Shown: positions 40,101 to 55,100, numbered from the stretch's first letter. The stretch: DNA of 64,000 bases from Watersipora subatra (GCF_963576615.1 NC_088709.1:76676538-76740537), one strand, 5' to 3'. Numbers and translations: made by a program. Notes: generated from the sequence alone by a model not told the origin.

Positions 40101-43100
40101 GACTACGGGTCAAAAAACAATGACAGTCTTGTCCAGTTATCGGTGACGTATATGAAGCATTGCATATTGGGGCAGCTGGCCAATGTATCGGCAGCACTTG
40201 CCCTTACATGTCAAACGAATGAGCAAAAACTGATAGTAGAATTTCTTAGGTATCTTATTGAATAAAGCTAAACCATTGCCAAAACTTGTACCTCCTCTGA
40301 GAATTTCTGGAAGCTCTTTCAAAAAGTTTGTAGAATTGTAAAAAGAATTTTTTTTTAGTAATATGTGGGTGAAGTTTGTTGCTCAAGGTCAAATCTCCCC
40401 ACAATAGTCCCACAAACATTATAGGTGCTTAAGAAAATGTACCACTGAAATGTTTTCTCGTACTGGTAGCAAAAATCTTTACTCTGGAAATAGATTGTGA
40501 TTGGTTAAAGTATTTAGGAACTTGAGCTAACATTTTATAAACAACAACCCACAATTCTTCATACATGTCATTAAATGGCTGGTTAGATTGGTAGTTGTAT
40601 TTTGAGTAATGACCAAATACACATGAACATTCTAGTCTATTAGAAAAGAAACAAGTGGCTTAAAATTTGGTGATTCTACAGAAAAAGACAACAAGGTGTT
40701 AACAAATTTAAAGGACTTTTAAATATTTATAAAACCATTTTATAAAACTTTGTAAAATGGTTTTATAAACTGGTATTCTATGACTAGGAAGTTCTAAGAG
40801 GTATGCCATACAATCGTAAAGTTATTCTCTATAGTCATAGAGGTACGCTATAAGTTTGTAATGGTTTTCTCAGAAAATGTAATGGTTTAGCAGAAGATTT
40901 ATAGAGAAATGTTAGGCTGTCACAAGGTTATTCTACAAATTCTTGAAGGAGGGTTACAGGTTCAACGCAGAAGGCTGTAAAACCTAGAGATATACAAATG
41001 CTTGTAGGTTTATACGGGTTCAAAGAGGTGTGCTGTAAGCTGTGCTGTAGACCGGCAGAATCTTGCTATAAGTTCATTAACAGATGTAAGTATTAATGGA
41101 ACTATTTCAATCAGTGCTCAAGGTCAAAGCATGAGACTGTGATCAGACAATGACACCTTTTTAACGACTTGTCAAATGTTAGTAAAGATATGCATGAGTT
41201 CTTGCAGTGGCTCACCAATAAATGAGACAGACTTAGTCTAAATTAGTGATAGCAATATCTATAAATGTCAATTTATTTCACACATAAAAAGCGAATCAAA
41301 GACTGCACCCCGATAGCACCCGCACCTGCACAATGACGATATTAGCTTAGTCCAAGTTTATCAATGTTAGTGCATGGCAATTGCAGCTCAAGTATATTTT
41401 ATTAAAACAACGGCTGAGCCTTATTTCCTTATTACTGAACTTCAGATAAACAAGTCATGCCTTGCAGATACATAGTTTGTCTAGTTTAGTTAGATGAATC
41501 ACAGTCTAATTATTATATTGATTTGACTTTATTTAACTTTCCTAATTTAGGACCTCCTTTAGACACCTACTGACCTACTGACCTACTGACCTTTGACACC
41601 AGGAAATGTGCTGACACTCATATACAGCCTGAAGTCTGGATGCACAATGTACATAAAGTCTTTGACGTTCACGACATGTCTGGAGTTGCCTCCCTCCTCA
41701 TTTTTAAAGTTCTTATAAACAATGTCAACAAGAAAGTCAGGGAGTGACTTTTTGTCTGTATGGGTGACGAGAAGCACAACCCCTAAAAAAATCCAGAATA
41801 CATGATTTTACATGTTTCATCAACGATATAAAACCCCCCAACAGGATAGGCTACGGCTATCATATGGGCGGGGTTTAATGATCGAGCTCTGTTGGGATTG
41901 TGCTAGCCTAGGTTTTGGGGCTAACACAGTTCTCACGGAGCAGTCGAATTGCCTTGTTAGGTTTTTGGGTATAGGTTTTTATTGCAAATATGCGTCGATC
42001 GCGGATAACAAACCATGAATCAGCAGACCTTAAATTTCTAGAGTGTAGGAGTAATACCTAACCAAAAGAATAGATCCATGGAAAGTAAAACATTTTAAAT
42101 TACCTATTTTTACCAATTTTGAAATTGGTAGGCGTCGTAATATATGCTTAAAGTTAAATATAATTTACCCGAAATCACCCCAACAACATCCTTTTTTCCT
42201 TAGTTTTTGATTAATATTTTGTCACCCCCAATATAAAATGACAAAGTCTTTCATTGTTGTCACATGGTTTGACCTGGCCAATAAGATGGGACATCAGGCA
42301 AAGCTGTGCAGGGTAGTTATTGTACTCAAAATCTAAATACAAAACCTAATGTGGCCCATTTCACAATGGCGACTATTAATATCACAAACGCTTGTGAATG
42401 GCAACTGACTGATCATAATAGTGACAATATTGGGTAACTAAATTTATTTGACAACAAAATGAAACCAAAAGATCAGTAAAATAACCACTATTGTTCATTA
42501 TAGTTGTAAATTTACAAGGGGCTTTATTCAGCATATTTTTTGTTCTGGTGCCGTGTTCGGGTTCATCCCAACAGAGCTCGATCATTAAACCCCATCCATA
42601 TGATAGCCGTCGCCTATCATGTGGAGGTTTTATATCATTGGTTTCGTAGAGTAGAGAAGAGAATATAAACACACTAAAAACACACCTACTATCCAAGGTT
42701 AAAAATAGCTTTTTAGGAAAAGAAATGGCTCACCATGTACAAGAGCATTGATAACACGTTTCACGAGCTTCGGATCCGTAGCCATGACAACCCACAAATT
42801 ATCGGGTGGTCTTTGTATGCTCCTTTCTGCTCGCAGCTGGCTGTCAAGCATATCTTGGCTATGCTGTTTAACAAGTTGGACTGGTGCCAAGTCATCACCA
42901 CTGGAAGTCCTTCTTATAGACCTAAAAAGTTGTAGTAATATCTACAGAGAGCGGAAAAACAGCAAAAGTCAGGCAAAGGCTAGCGACTGGCCGTGCAAGC
43001 ATCAGATCTGAGTAATGAACACTTACAGAGACTGGGTCTTATTTGTCTGACTAAGGATCGATTGGCTGGCCACTGATTCATTTTCTGTCTCACTAGTAAG

Positions 43101-46100
43101 AGTTGTGTCACCTCCGCCAGCCACTGGCGGCAGCACGACATTTGCTGAAAGTGACAGTCCTCGTGAAGTGTCAGTTAGTTCACTGCTTTCAAGTGGAACT
43201 CGAGCTATATGGAAGAAAATAGTTGGACCTTAAACTGTCTCTAAACATGAGCCATTGGGCAAATTCATGAACATTCATGCTACTATAATGTATGTCTATG
43301 GACAAAGTTGCAAGCCTACATACTATTATAATGATAGGCATGTCTGGTAAAAGCCAACTAGATTGATAAAGAAGACTGATTTTGACCTTTTTTGCAAAAC
43401 CTTTGACCATTAGTTTTTAAATCTTTGAATTTATTCAATTACTAATAGAAATGAGAAACATTATAAAGGAAGCTACTAGATGTATACTATTACAGGTTGG
43501 TGAGAGTAATCAGGGATCAGTTTATATTATTTAATCCAATGAATCTGACTCAGTCTTTACAGAGATATGTCAGTCTACTAAACAGTGTCAAGTCTGTATG
43601 TTGATTTAACATAAACTAAATATGTTGTGTTGATGGTATACTAACTTCCTTACCTTCACTACAATATGTCTTTCATCGATTAAACCAAATACTTAAAAAG
43701 ATGGTTAGCTATTACAGTATGTTTTGGTGAAGAAGTGCGGTGTTCACCAGTATTTTTATAGTGTGGCCACCCAGACATCAGCAGAATCAGTACTATACTA
43801 TCACTATAGACTAGCTATAAATCTAGTAAAGACAAGCGTGTGACTGAGGCGTAGAGAGTGTGGGCTGCATACAGAAGGACCAGACGCTAGCTGGTTGATT
43901 GCTACTATATGACTAATATAAGCAAATCAATAAGACAAAATACACAATACAAAATTCAAAAAATAAAAAAAACAGAAAAATGACAGAGAAAATGAGAAAT
44001 AAAAGAAGTCATAAGATATAGAATGCCAATGAGACTTTACCAGTGTGTCTGTTAGTTACACGTAGCATAGCCTCAGCTCTGCCTTCCGGATCGATAAGAA
44101 GGGGCCAGTAGTTTTTGTGGTTACTGGCACATGTGGTCAGCATTAAAGCGCTGTGAAGGCTGTGCATGTCATGCCCAATTCCTTCTCGCACCCAGCCACT
44201 CACTTCTGTGAAGTCACTCAGAACCGACTCTGTAAATTATAGAGGTAGATAAGTAGACACAATAAATTGTGAGATTACTAACTCTAGGAGACGGTCAAAC
44301 GTTAAAAATTAAAAGCTCTTAGGGTATCCTGAGACATCAAGAACCTGACTTCGGAAGACCGCAAGATACATGTAGGTGATGTGTAACCGATGCTGGCAAC
44401 AGACGAGCAACCCAACCCTCCATCATCCTTCAACCCTCCATCATCCTTCAACCCTCCATCATCCTTCAACCCTCCATCATCCTTCAACCCTCCATCATCA
44501 TTCAACCCTCCATCGTCCTTCAACCCTCCATCATCATTCAACCCTCCATCATCCTTCAACCCTCCATCATCTTTCAACCCTCCATCATCCTTCAACCCTC
44601 CATCATCCTTCAACCCTCCATCATCCTTCAACCCTCCATCGTCCTTCAACCCTCCATCGTCCTTCAACCCTCCATCATCCTTCAACCCTCCATCATCCTT
44701 CAACACTCCATCATCCTTCAACCCTCCATCATCCTTCAACCCTCCATCATCCTTCAACCCTCCATCATCCTTCAACCCTCCATCATCCTTCAACCCTCCA
44801 TCCTTCAACCCTCCATCACCATTCAACCCTCCATCATCCTTCAACCCTCCATCATCCTTCAACCCTCCATCATATTTCAACCCTCCGTCATCCTTCAACC
44901 TTCCATCATCCTTCAACCCTCCATCATCGTTCAACCCTCCATCATCCTTCAACCCTCCATCATCCTTCAACCCTCCATCATCCTTCAACCCTCCATCATC
45001 CTTCAACCCTCCATCCTTCAACCCTCCATCACCATTCAACCCTCCATCATCCTTCAACCCTCCATCATCCTTCAACCCTCCATCAAATTTCAACCCTCCA
45101 TCATCCTTCGACCCTCCATCATCCTTCAACCCTCCATCATCCTTCTTCACTCATCGACTATTTACTATAACTTACTTACATATTAAATGTTATAACTGTG
45201 CTTGTAGTAAATGACTGAGTACAGATAACACCAGAAGTGTCATGGTGTAAGTGTCTGGTTTATTTACATTACATCACTCTATGGATGCAGAGTTTACAAT
45301 TTATAATGAAATAATTGGATGTAGCTAATATTTTCCTCATAAACTAACTAGAATAATTTATCACAGGCCATTGCTATCAATCCAACTACCTGTTAATAGT
45401 GAAACTAGAGTGAAGTCTGGAGAGACTCTAAGATATGACAAAATGAGAAAGTACTAAAGGAGCACTTGCTATATCTTGTCAATCTCTTTGGCAAGCAGGT
45501 CCAAACTGCGAATAACTGAAAAGAAAATACTCAACGAGTACCATAGAAGATAGTAGTACCATACTTACCCAGTGAGAAGTTCTCTGAGATTATTATTGGC
45601 TGCTTAGCCACTTTCTGAGCTTTCGTCGGTCCTTGAATGGTCTGAAGTGAGTTCAGGCCTACTCTCATCTTGTCATTAGCAGAAGGAGGGTCGACTATGT
45701 GTCCCGTGGTAATGATTTTAGTGAGCTCAGGCTCTACACTGTAGGTGGCCAAAAAAGTAGCAGTAAGAAAATGATGACACAAAAATAAAACCCACCGTCA
45801 TGAGTGCCTACTGAGCTTTTTTCTGTGAGTGAAAAACAGTTAATATCACAGGAAAGTTTGGTGAATTGAGTCTGAACACAAAATGTCATAATAATATCTA
45901 AATACAGACAGTTTTATGTGTAGTGACTGAGAGGTTTATAGTGCTATCTGTCAAAAATTACTTACTGGCTGTTACGTAAAAATTGGTTTTGGTGACAGCG
46001 CTCTCTCCAGTCATTTGTCAGCCTCTCTCTGGTGTGTGCATCTAAAGGTCCTTGATAACAGCAGATGGCTGCAACCTATATAAAATAAACCAATTAAAGC

Positions 46101-49100
46101 TATCAAAAATTTTGTTCGATAAGAAATCTCAAGCTGCAGGAGTTATCCTCTCTATGCCACATATGCGTGTAGGATATTGAATCAGCAAGTCAGTATAACC
46201 AATGATATACAGCCTGGGGGGCTGTATATCATTGGTATAACCTAGAGTTACAGTAAAAAAAACTTGGCTTATACTTAGCATAAAGGTGGACACCTAAACT
46301 TACCAACATGGCATCCCCTGGAGCACAGTCTATTTGATTTTCAGCCTCCATCAGCTCCGACCTCCAAATTTTAATATGCAAGTCCATGTCGTTCATCACC
46401 TCTTTTGCTTCAGTGATTTTCCTTCTCATCGTCTGTAAGTTTAATCATAAAGATTTACTTGTGAACATTATTATGGCCACCTGACATTGTGGTTGAAAGA
46501 AAGCTGAACACAACGGATGCACATAATTTACATGCCTTTAACAAAACTAGTAGGGGTGTGTACTAATAGCCAAGTAACTAAATCAAAAGATTCATAGTTA
46601 TTCTCTACAATGTATGACAGTGCTAATAATTTACTTCTGTTAACGACATTTAGGACAAATTTGAAAAGGAAAGGAGAAACTGAAAACTTTATTTAACGCC
46701 CTGTTTTGCTTATTCATAGAGCTATGAACTTTGTGGAACAATAGAGTTACATGGTGTGTTATTAATAGTAATAATGCTACGAGGGGTATACTGAGGGTGT
46801 AAAAGGACCTGCTTTCACAGAAAATAACATCAACAACATATGTAAAAAGAATATCACATCAACAGAACATAATGTCAACAAATATCATGCCAATGAAATA
46901 CCGTATCAACCCAATACAAAATATAATACTACATGATATCACATCAACAGAATACAACGTCAACGGAATATCCCACCAATAGAATAACACACCAACAAAA
47001 TATCACGCCAACAGAATATCACATCAATGGAATATCAAACCAACACCGTGCAGTGTAACTAATAATTATTCGATTTCAAACCTCCTGTTTCCTAGCATTG
47101 ATCTAAGGAGACAGTGCAGAGATGGTTGCACACAAAGACGGTTGCACGCGAAGACGATGCCGCACAGAGATTGTAGCATAAAAACAGAGGAACACAAAAA
47201 TGGTTGCGCACAAGGTTACAATATGTAGAAAACAAGCGCCCATCAAAACATACTTTGAACTAGTAAAAATTATCCTCACCTGATACTGTTGCTCTATAGC
47301 CTTGGCTCTTTGGGACGCTTCCTTGTGCTCAGCTATCAGATCCTCCAACTCCTTTTTAGTTTTTGTGGCATACAGTCTTGTTTGACCAAGCTCTGCTTGC
47401 GTCTGCAACACGTAATTGCAATGCACTTGGTCGAACGTAGGCGTAATCTTCTCAATTATAATAGAAATGAACGACTACACAGAACATGAGCTATACCAAA
47501 TCTTGGTGTGGTAGCTGTTCATGACTAAATATTAACAACCTTCAAACACATGCACAACATTGCTGGCTACATGAGAGAGTACTTCTAAGTTACCTTAGTC
47601 ACTTCTGCCTCTGCCTCCATCAGTTTCGCGAGTTTTGGAGCAATTTTCTTGTAGATTTCAGCGTACTTGTACACGGAGTGTATCCACTGGCAAATTGCTG
47701 CTGCAGCTCTGCTGCCCTTTTCTATTGTTTCTGCAAAACCAAAATGTGAATAGAACTAGGCCTCTCCTAGACTAAGAGTTCATGCTAACGTGAGAGGGCA
47801 GAACAAGGGCTCTCGCAGAGTTGTAGCTCATGCTATAGTAGCAAGGTAGAACTAGGCCTCTCCTAGATTAATAGCCCATACTCTAGTATGGGAGTAGAAC
47901 TAGGACTCTCCACTACTAAGGACCCGTGCTAAAGTGGAAGGGTTAAGATAATTAAAGTTCAGTAGAATGTGAGATATTAAATCAGTGTTATTAACATATC
48001 GTTTCTCCTAGTAGGTAGTTTATCCAGTACTTTATATTTGTGAGATGATATACCTGGCTGAAACTGAGGACTGCTGCAGAGCTTGCCAAGGGCCTTGTAG
48101 ATCTTAGGAGAAAGATGGCTCTTATCATAGAACTCCATATCCTGGAAGAAGTTCTTGCTGAACATCAACTGCTGAGCAGTCTCCCAGCTGGAAGCAAAGT
48201 AGGCTGGAGTTTACATGCAGACATTCAAGTTTAACTCAAGGATATATTTCATGAAAATTAAGTAAAAGACGATCATTGAGTTGCAGGAATATAGGGTGAA
48301 GTTTATAATCTTAGCCGTAGAAAAATTAGAAACGTTGTCGACTGCATGTAAAATAGCCAAACAGCAGAGCTAAATCTCCAGACAAGGGAATACCTAGTAA
48401 ACCAAACTTATTTGACAATCCAGCAAAACTTATCGGCGTACAGATAGATGAAAGGAGGTAAGACTTGTCGAGATGATCAAACATATTAGATAATAGTCAA
48501 CCAAACCTAATGACCTTTAAACCTAACATATTCACTATGTTTCCATGATGCGCAGTACTTCGGAGTTGCACCCTCTCCGAATCATGGAAACGGCGTCTTC
48601 GCACTGAAATCACTGAGCACTGATCAGTGCGAAGCCAGTGCAAATTCGCAGCAAGGAAACGGCATTGCGCAGTGGCTGTACATAGCTCTCTTGCTGTGGA
48701 GGCCGGTTCATCGAGGGCCATGAACTAGTACAAAAGTTATCCCGCTAATCTTGTTTTTTCAATTCTTCCTATCTTCTTTCACTTAAATTTAATTATGGTC
48801 TGCACCCACGAGGATGATGAGGTGATAACTTTCCTAGACTTTGTTATCGATGCCAACACTTTTCGAAAAATAGTTGGAAAATCCTAAAGTAACGTTTAAA
48901 TAATATATTACTTAAAAATACTTATTAAAAATATATTACTTTGTAAAAATTGTGTTAAGGTTTGTAAAACCTTGTGAATCTGTATTGTAAGTGAAAGTAT
49001 AATGACCACAGAAGCATAAAAAGACTGTTTCTGATGTTCGGTATCCATGATCGATTCTATTTCTCCATCAGGCGATTCGATTTATACAATTTTTCTTTTC

Positions 49101-52100
49101 TGGCTAATGTGCTGAAAACCACTGCGCAGCATGTAAACGTACAATCCCCTCGACTTCAGAGGGGGCTGCATCGAAGCACTGCGCATCATGGAAACATAGT
49201 GATTGTTAACTTCGTTATTGCGAGGAGAGGTTTCCAACAGCCACGAGTTATTTACTTTCAGGACTAAGAAAATTTCTTAACAAGCGAATTCTTTGCAATG
49301 CAAACGGATAACTTACAACACAAGTGGATAACTTACAACACGAGAGGATAACTTACAACACGAGTGGATAACTTACAACACAATTGGATAACTTACAACA
49401 CGAGTGGATAACTTACAACACAAGTGGATACCTTACAACACGAGTGGATAACTTACAACACGAGTGGATAACTTACAACACAATTGGATAACTTACAACA
49501 TGAGTGGATAACTTACAACACAAATGGATACATTACAACAAGAGCATTTAAAGAATTTGGCTGTAGATTGTTCAGCTATAAATTGTCTAGCTATAAATTG
49601 TCTAACTTACAACACAATTGGATAACTTACAACACGAGTGGATAACTTACAACACAAGTGGATACCTTACAACACGAGTGGATAACTTACAACACGAGTG
49701 GATAACTTACAACACAATTGGATAACTTACAACATGAGTGGATAACTTACAACACAAGTGGATACATTACAACAAGAGCATTTAAAGAATTTGGCTGTAG
49801 ATTGTTCAGCTATAAATTGTCTAGCTATAAATTGTCCTGCTATAAATTGTCCTGCTATGGAATATCCTACAGTAGCAAGTCTTGCTACAGAATGCCAGCA
49901 AGACTCACTCGGTGTAAGGCTGCTCAAACATGATACAGAGAGCTTCTCCAACAATATGAATCATTTCTGGTGGTTTCCTGAATGATTTAAGCTCTTCAAG
50001 GGCTCCCTGACCGAGGGAGTTGATGGCGGCCATAGCGGCGTAGTAAGTGACGTTTACCTGCAAGACAAGAGCAATCGATCATAAATGGTAATAGATTAAA
50101 AAGTCAGCATCTCTACTAGGGGAAGACTATCAAAGCTACAAAATAATATAGGAAGGAAAAGATGAGAGGCAGAACATTAAAAAATGATGACAGCGTCCCA
50201 CCAGATGTCTGCAAATTATAGAATAAAGCCAAACAGAAGAGGTCACAGCAGGCCTGTTATAGCACCTTCGTTAGTCTTCTGATCTCCTCAGCATTGAGAG
50301 TAGTGCTGAAGGCCTTCAATTGGACATATCGCTGGGTAGAGGCTAAGCTACCAGAGAAAGATCTGATACCATCATGGCTAAAAATTGAGTTATCAACTAC
50401 ACTGCGACTAGCCGTGTATGCGCAGTTAGTTGTACTGAGGCTGCCAGCCAGCTTAATGTTGGCTCTGCTTTCAGTAGCTGAACAACTCGCTTCTGCGTCA
50501 GTAATTGATAGAGTACGGGTGGGCTGGTGAGTTGGTAAGAGTGTATGAGGACCACCAGAGTAGTTAAGCACGCGGGTAGTTGACAAGAATAATTCTTCTT
50601 TACTGCAGACAAAAGTTGTAGAGTAGAAAGTACGATGTAAGAAAAACTATGCAAATATTCATGATTTAAATTTTGTTCAAAATTATGAAAAGATACTGCG
50701 CCAGTCATTAAAGTATAACCTATTCACTTTTGTTGCTAGTTTAGTGTTTGGAGTACCATAAATACTTATTATACACTTTAAATTAACATAATAAAATTGT
50801 TACGAATATTGAGGAATCTTCCCTATTTCAATATCTAACTCATGTCCAGAAGTGCAGAGCTTCAAGTATGGGTGATGGAAGACTGCGTAGAAATGCCATA
50901 AAAAGTTCTATAAAATGAATCTTGAGAGAACTACTCTAATCAAGAGATGAACTGACTGATAACCAGCAGCCATCTAATGAAGAATAAGTAGCAGTGTATC
51001 CCAGACTCAACCTAACATTGGTTACTGGACTGAGTGGAATATAATGCGAGAAACTGTCTGGAACAATTGCCATCTTATGCTATAGAGAGACCATGACTAG
51101 TCAAAGCAGGTGCTTTAGCTAAGAGCGGAAGCAGCGTGAGAGGGAAGATTGGCAGAGGCAAGCGACAGCAGACATGCCTGACAGGAGAGTCATCTTTTGG
51201 AGCAATTACATTGACAAGAGGCATTGGAGAAGAAGTGGACAAGGTAGGAGTGAGAACTGGAGTGAGTGTGACCTCACTTATCTGTAAAGTAAACTTGCAT
51301 AATGGTAGGTGGAATGTAGTATAGTAGAGATATCTGTACTGTCACATAATATGCAAGATATATGAGCATATGTCAAGGACAAAATTAAAATTAACAAGAT
51401 AATTACTTTATCAAACTCTGCCTCTGCTTCGCCACGCAGGTCTGCAAGTGGTTTCTTTTTTTCTTCTAGTTTCTCTTCGCATTTCTTGTTCATATCCAAT
51501 GCCTATGAGGAGACACATTACATAGTAGAGAATGTTGATAACACATTATGGCAACAAGGTCTACTTGTTAGAATAGTAATCTAATAGCAATAGGGGCATC
51601 ATGAGAAACAAATAGGCAAGTATATGAATAACGGCCAATAGTCCACTTCGTCACAAAATGGTTAGCCAATCGAAACTTGATATGCAACCTTCCTTTTTGA
51701 TACCGTGTTGATCTGCCAAAACAGGTTGATCGCCAACTTGATCATGAACAAGCAAAAGCAGATCACACACCAACTTGAACGTTGACAAACAAGAGCAGGC
51801 TGAATACAAACCTCGATGTACTTTTCTCTCCAGGCTTCCACTTGGCCTTTTAGTTCTGCTACGCGAGTGCTTGAATTGTCTAGCCTTGGTTCTAAGTTAT
51901 TAGCTTCAGTTTCTTGCTGACGAATAGATGTGAATGCTTCATCTAACTTACCTTGCACCTGCTTGAGAACTCTGACTCGACTCTGCCAATGACAAGAGAG
52001 CTCACAATAAGTAAGTAAACAGGTATTTTGTAATTTTGGAAGCAGAAATCGTGTAGCTGGTGCCTACCTCGGCTCTCTTCTGTATCATGGAGGCAGTATG

Positions 52101-55100
52101 AGTGAAGAGCGAGAAGAACTCAAGAAATGTTAGAGGACCAAAGGTTTTGTGGGCAGGGATATTCTTGTTATGGCAGTGCTGTTCTACTATGGCTTCCTCA
52201 GATGTCTTCTGTACGTAGGCCATAGCTTTAGACATGCAATTCAACTGTTCAGAATACAACTGCCTGTCCCACTTTACCTGCTGTATAAACACATACACTA
52301 ATGATGAAGTTACAAGCGAGCAAATGCACAGTATTTCCAAACTAACTTAATTTTACATGTATGTTAAAAATTAAATGACATCTTGAGACAAATATCTGCT
52401 CAGGTTTATGTCTTCTGTTAAAAAACTCATATGTAGAGCTGATTATAAGCCAAGGTTTGATTGTATCTTATAAGCTAAGGTTTGACTGTATCTTATAAGC
52501 CAAGGTTTGACTGTATCTTATAAGCCAAGGTTTGACTGTATCTTATAAGCCAAGGTTTAATTGTATCTTATAAGTGAAGGTTTGACTGTATCTTATAAGC
52601 CAAGGATTGACTGTATCTTATAAGCTAAGGTTTGACTGTATCTTATAAGCCAAGGTTTGACTGTATCTTATAAGCCAAGGTTTGACTGTATCTTATAAGC
52701 TAAGGTTTTACTGTATCTTATAAACTAAGGTTTGACTGTATCTTATAAGCCAAGGTTTGACTGTATCTTATAAGCCAAGGTTTAATTGTATCTTATAAGT
52801 GAAGGTTTGACTGTATCTTATAAGCCAAGGTTTGACTGTATCTTATAAGCTAAGGTTTGACTGTATCTTATAAGCCAAGGTTTGACTGTATCTTATAAGC
52901 TAAGGTTTGACTGCATCTTATAAGCCAAGGTTTGGCTGTATCTTATAAGCCAAGGTTTGACTGCACCTTATAAGCCAAGGTTTGACTGTATCTTATAAGC
53001 CAAGGTTTGACTGTATCTTAAAAGTGAAGGTTTGACTGTATCTTATAAGATAAGGTTTTACTGTTTGACAGGTTCAATGAAGTCAGCTCACCTTCTCTGG
53101 GCCCTGCGGAGAGCTAAGCCAACACCTAGCAACATACTGGTAGGTCTCATTGCTCCAAGGTTTGTAGCAGTCGACTTGCATAGACTTTGTGATGAGCTGG
53201 GGGTACTTTTGCAGCATCTGGTATGTTTCCATGCTGCGTGATGCTGTAGACAAGAGGCACCATATAAACTTAGCTAATCATTAAGAACTACATAACACCT
53301 CTCCAATCTTACAACTATGACGCCTTTAACAACCTCGAGTAATCTAATGCTATATAGTTAGTTTGACACGAGTGACTTACATACTGTACCACATAAAAAA
53401 CAAGCTGATATCTAACTGCAAATCTTAGTGATTCCACCCATTAGTGAGTCACTCCATGTGAGACAAAAAAAGTGCTGCATCAAATTTTTAAGGCAAGCGT
53501 CTGTACTATGCTGGATGAAGATTACAACCAAAGGCAAGCATGTGTAAGGCAAGCGTGTGTACTATGCTGGATGAAGATTACAACCAAAGGCAAGCATGTG
53601 TAAGGCAAGCGTGTGTACTATGCTGGATGAAGATTACAACCAAAGGCAAGCATGTGTAAGGCAAGCGTGTGTACTATGCTGGATGAAGATTACAACCAAA
53701 GGCAAGCATGTGTAAGGCAAGCGTGTGTACTATGCTGGATGAAGATTACAACCAAAAAATTAAATTTTCATTTTCTGAAAAAAATGGCATCGCAACATTA
53801 TTACAACAAAAACAAGCTGTAACCGCTGACGATGCCAGATGACAGATTTGCAACCAAAACAGCTACCAAGCTTTCCACATGGCTTTTAAAATTGTATCAG
53901 TGTAGCCATAACTCTACTAAATCGTGTGTACTGAGTGTATTATGTAACAATAAGGTATACGCAAAATTGATATTACATCAAAATAGTAACAGCAAGCAAT
54001 CAGTTTATGAGTCTGATCAAACGCAGTTCACCATTTCGCTTGATTAGCGCAATACAATGGCTCAAGACATAATGCTACATTTATGGATCATAAAGTTCTT
54101 TTATTTCAAAAAGCATGTACAGATAACTCTTGCATATTTATCACATTACCATATTTGTAAAATGTTCTTCATCAAATGTCAAATCAAGTCTAATTCGTCA
54201 AATGACATTCAGCTTTATGACTTGTATACAAGAGCTCTTCAGCCTCAATACATTATTCAGCATCAAGAAGCTGAAATTGGTATATACACATGCTCTATAT
54301 ACATTAATACCATAGCCATGACTGCCCCTGTATGCCACACAGGCAATTAAACAGATGATTCAAGCTTTCTCACCAGCCAATGTACAACCTTGACACATGA
54401 TACTTCAGTAACTAAGTCCTACAAGAGCATTAGTGGTAGAGATCAAACACTTGACAAGCCAGGAATTCTCAGGCTGCATAAACATTTAAAAGTATCGGAG
54501 TTGCTAATATGGTGTTGCCCACCTGAGATATCTATGGCAGTAATGATGTGAACATTCTGTTTGACCTTCTTCAAGTATCTCTCAAACGACAACTCAATCT
54601 TGTCGAGCTTCTTAGTCTGCACCTGGCCTGGAGTCATGGCTGTCGCTACATTTTGCATATCCGTGTCCGAGTAAAGCCCTGGGTACCTACCGTCCACCAT
54701 AAGACTGCACACATGGCCCAGCAACTCCTCAGGAACTCCGCTACAAAGAAACAGCGGACAGCAATATGCTAGCATACAACGGTGTCAGCAGTGGGATCAG
54801 AGATATTGAACAGAGTGAGCAGTGCAGTAGTACCTGTGAACATAAAGGATGACAGTTCTTCCATTTACTCCAGCCATTTGACAACACTGTGTCACCTTGT
54901 TTTTAAAGTCCTTGAGAGTTTTCTCCTCGGTTTCCAATGGCTTAATTTCGAATAGCTACGATGCAAAGACCAACATGTGAAACAATTACGCAGCCAGGAG
55001 AGCTACTGAACCTAGATGAAACATAAACAGTATCAAAAATTTCTATTTATAGAACTGTGCCTAATAAACTGATGTCATTTTAGCGACTCAAAAAACAATT

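Noticed and set aside
44302..45214. Three long ORFs (Asp/Gly/Lys, His/Pro/Ser and Pro/Ser/Phe/Asn repeats)
   Set aside because: All are readings of the 18-bp minisatellite on both strands, lying within a dynein-like intron.
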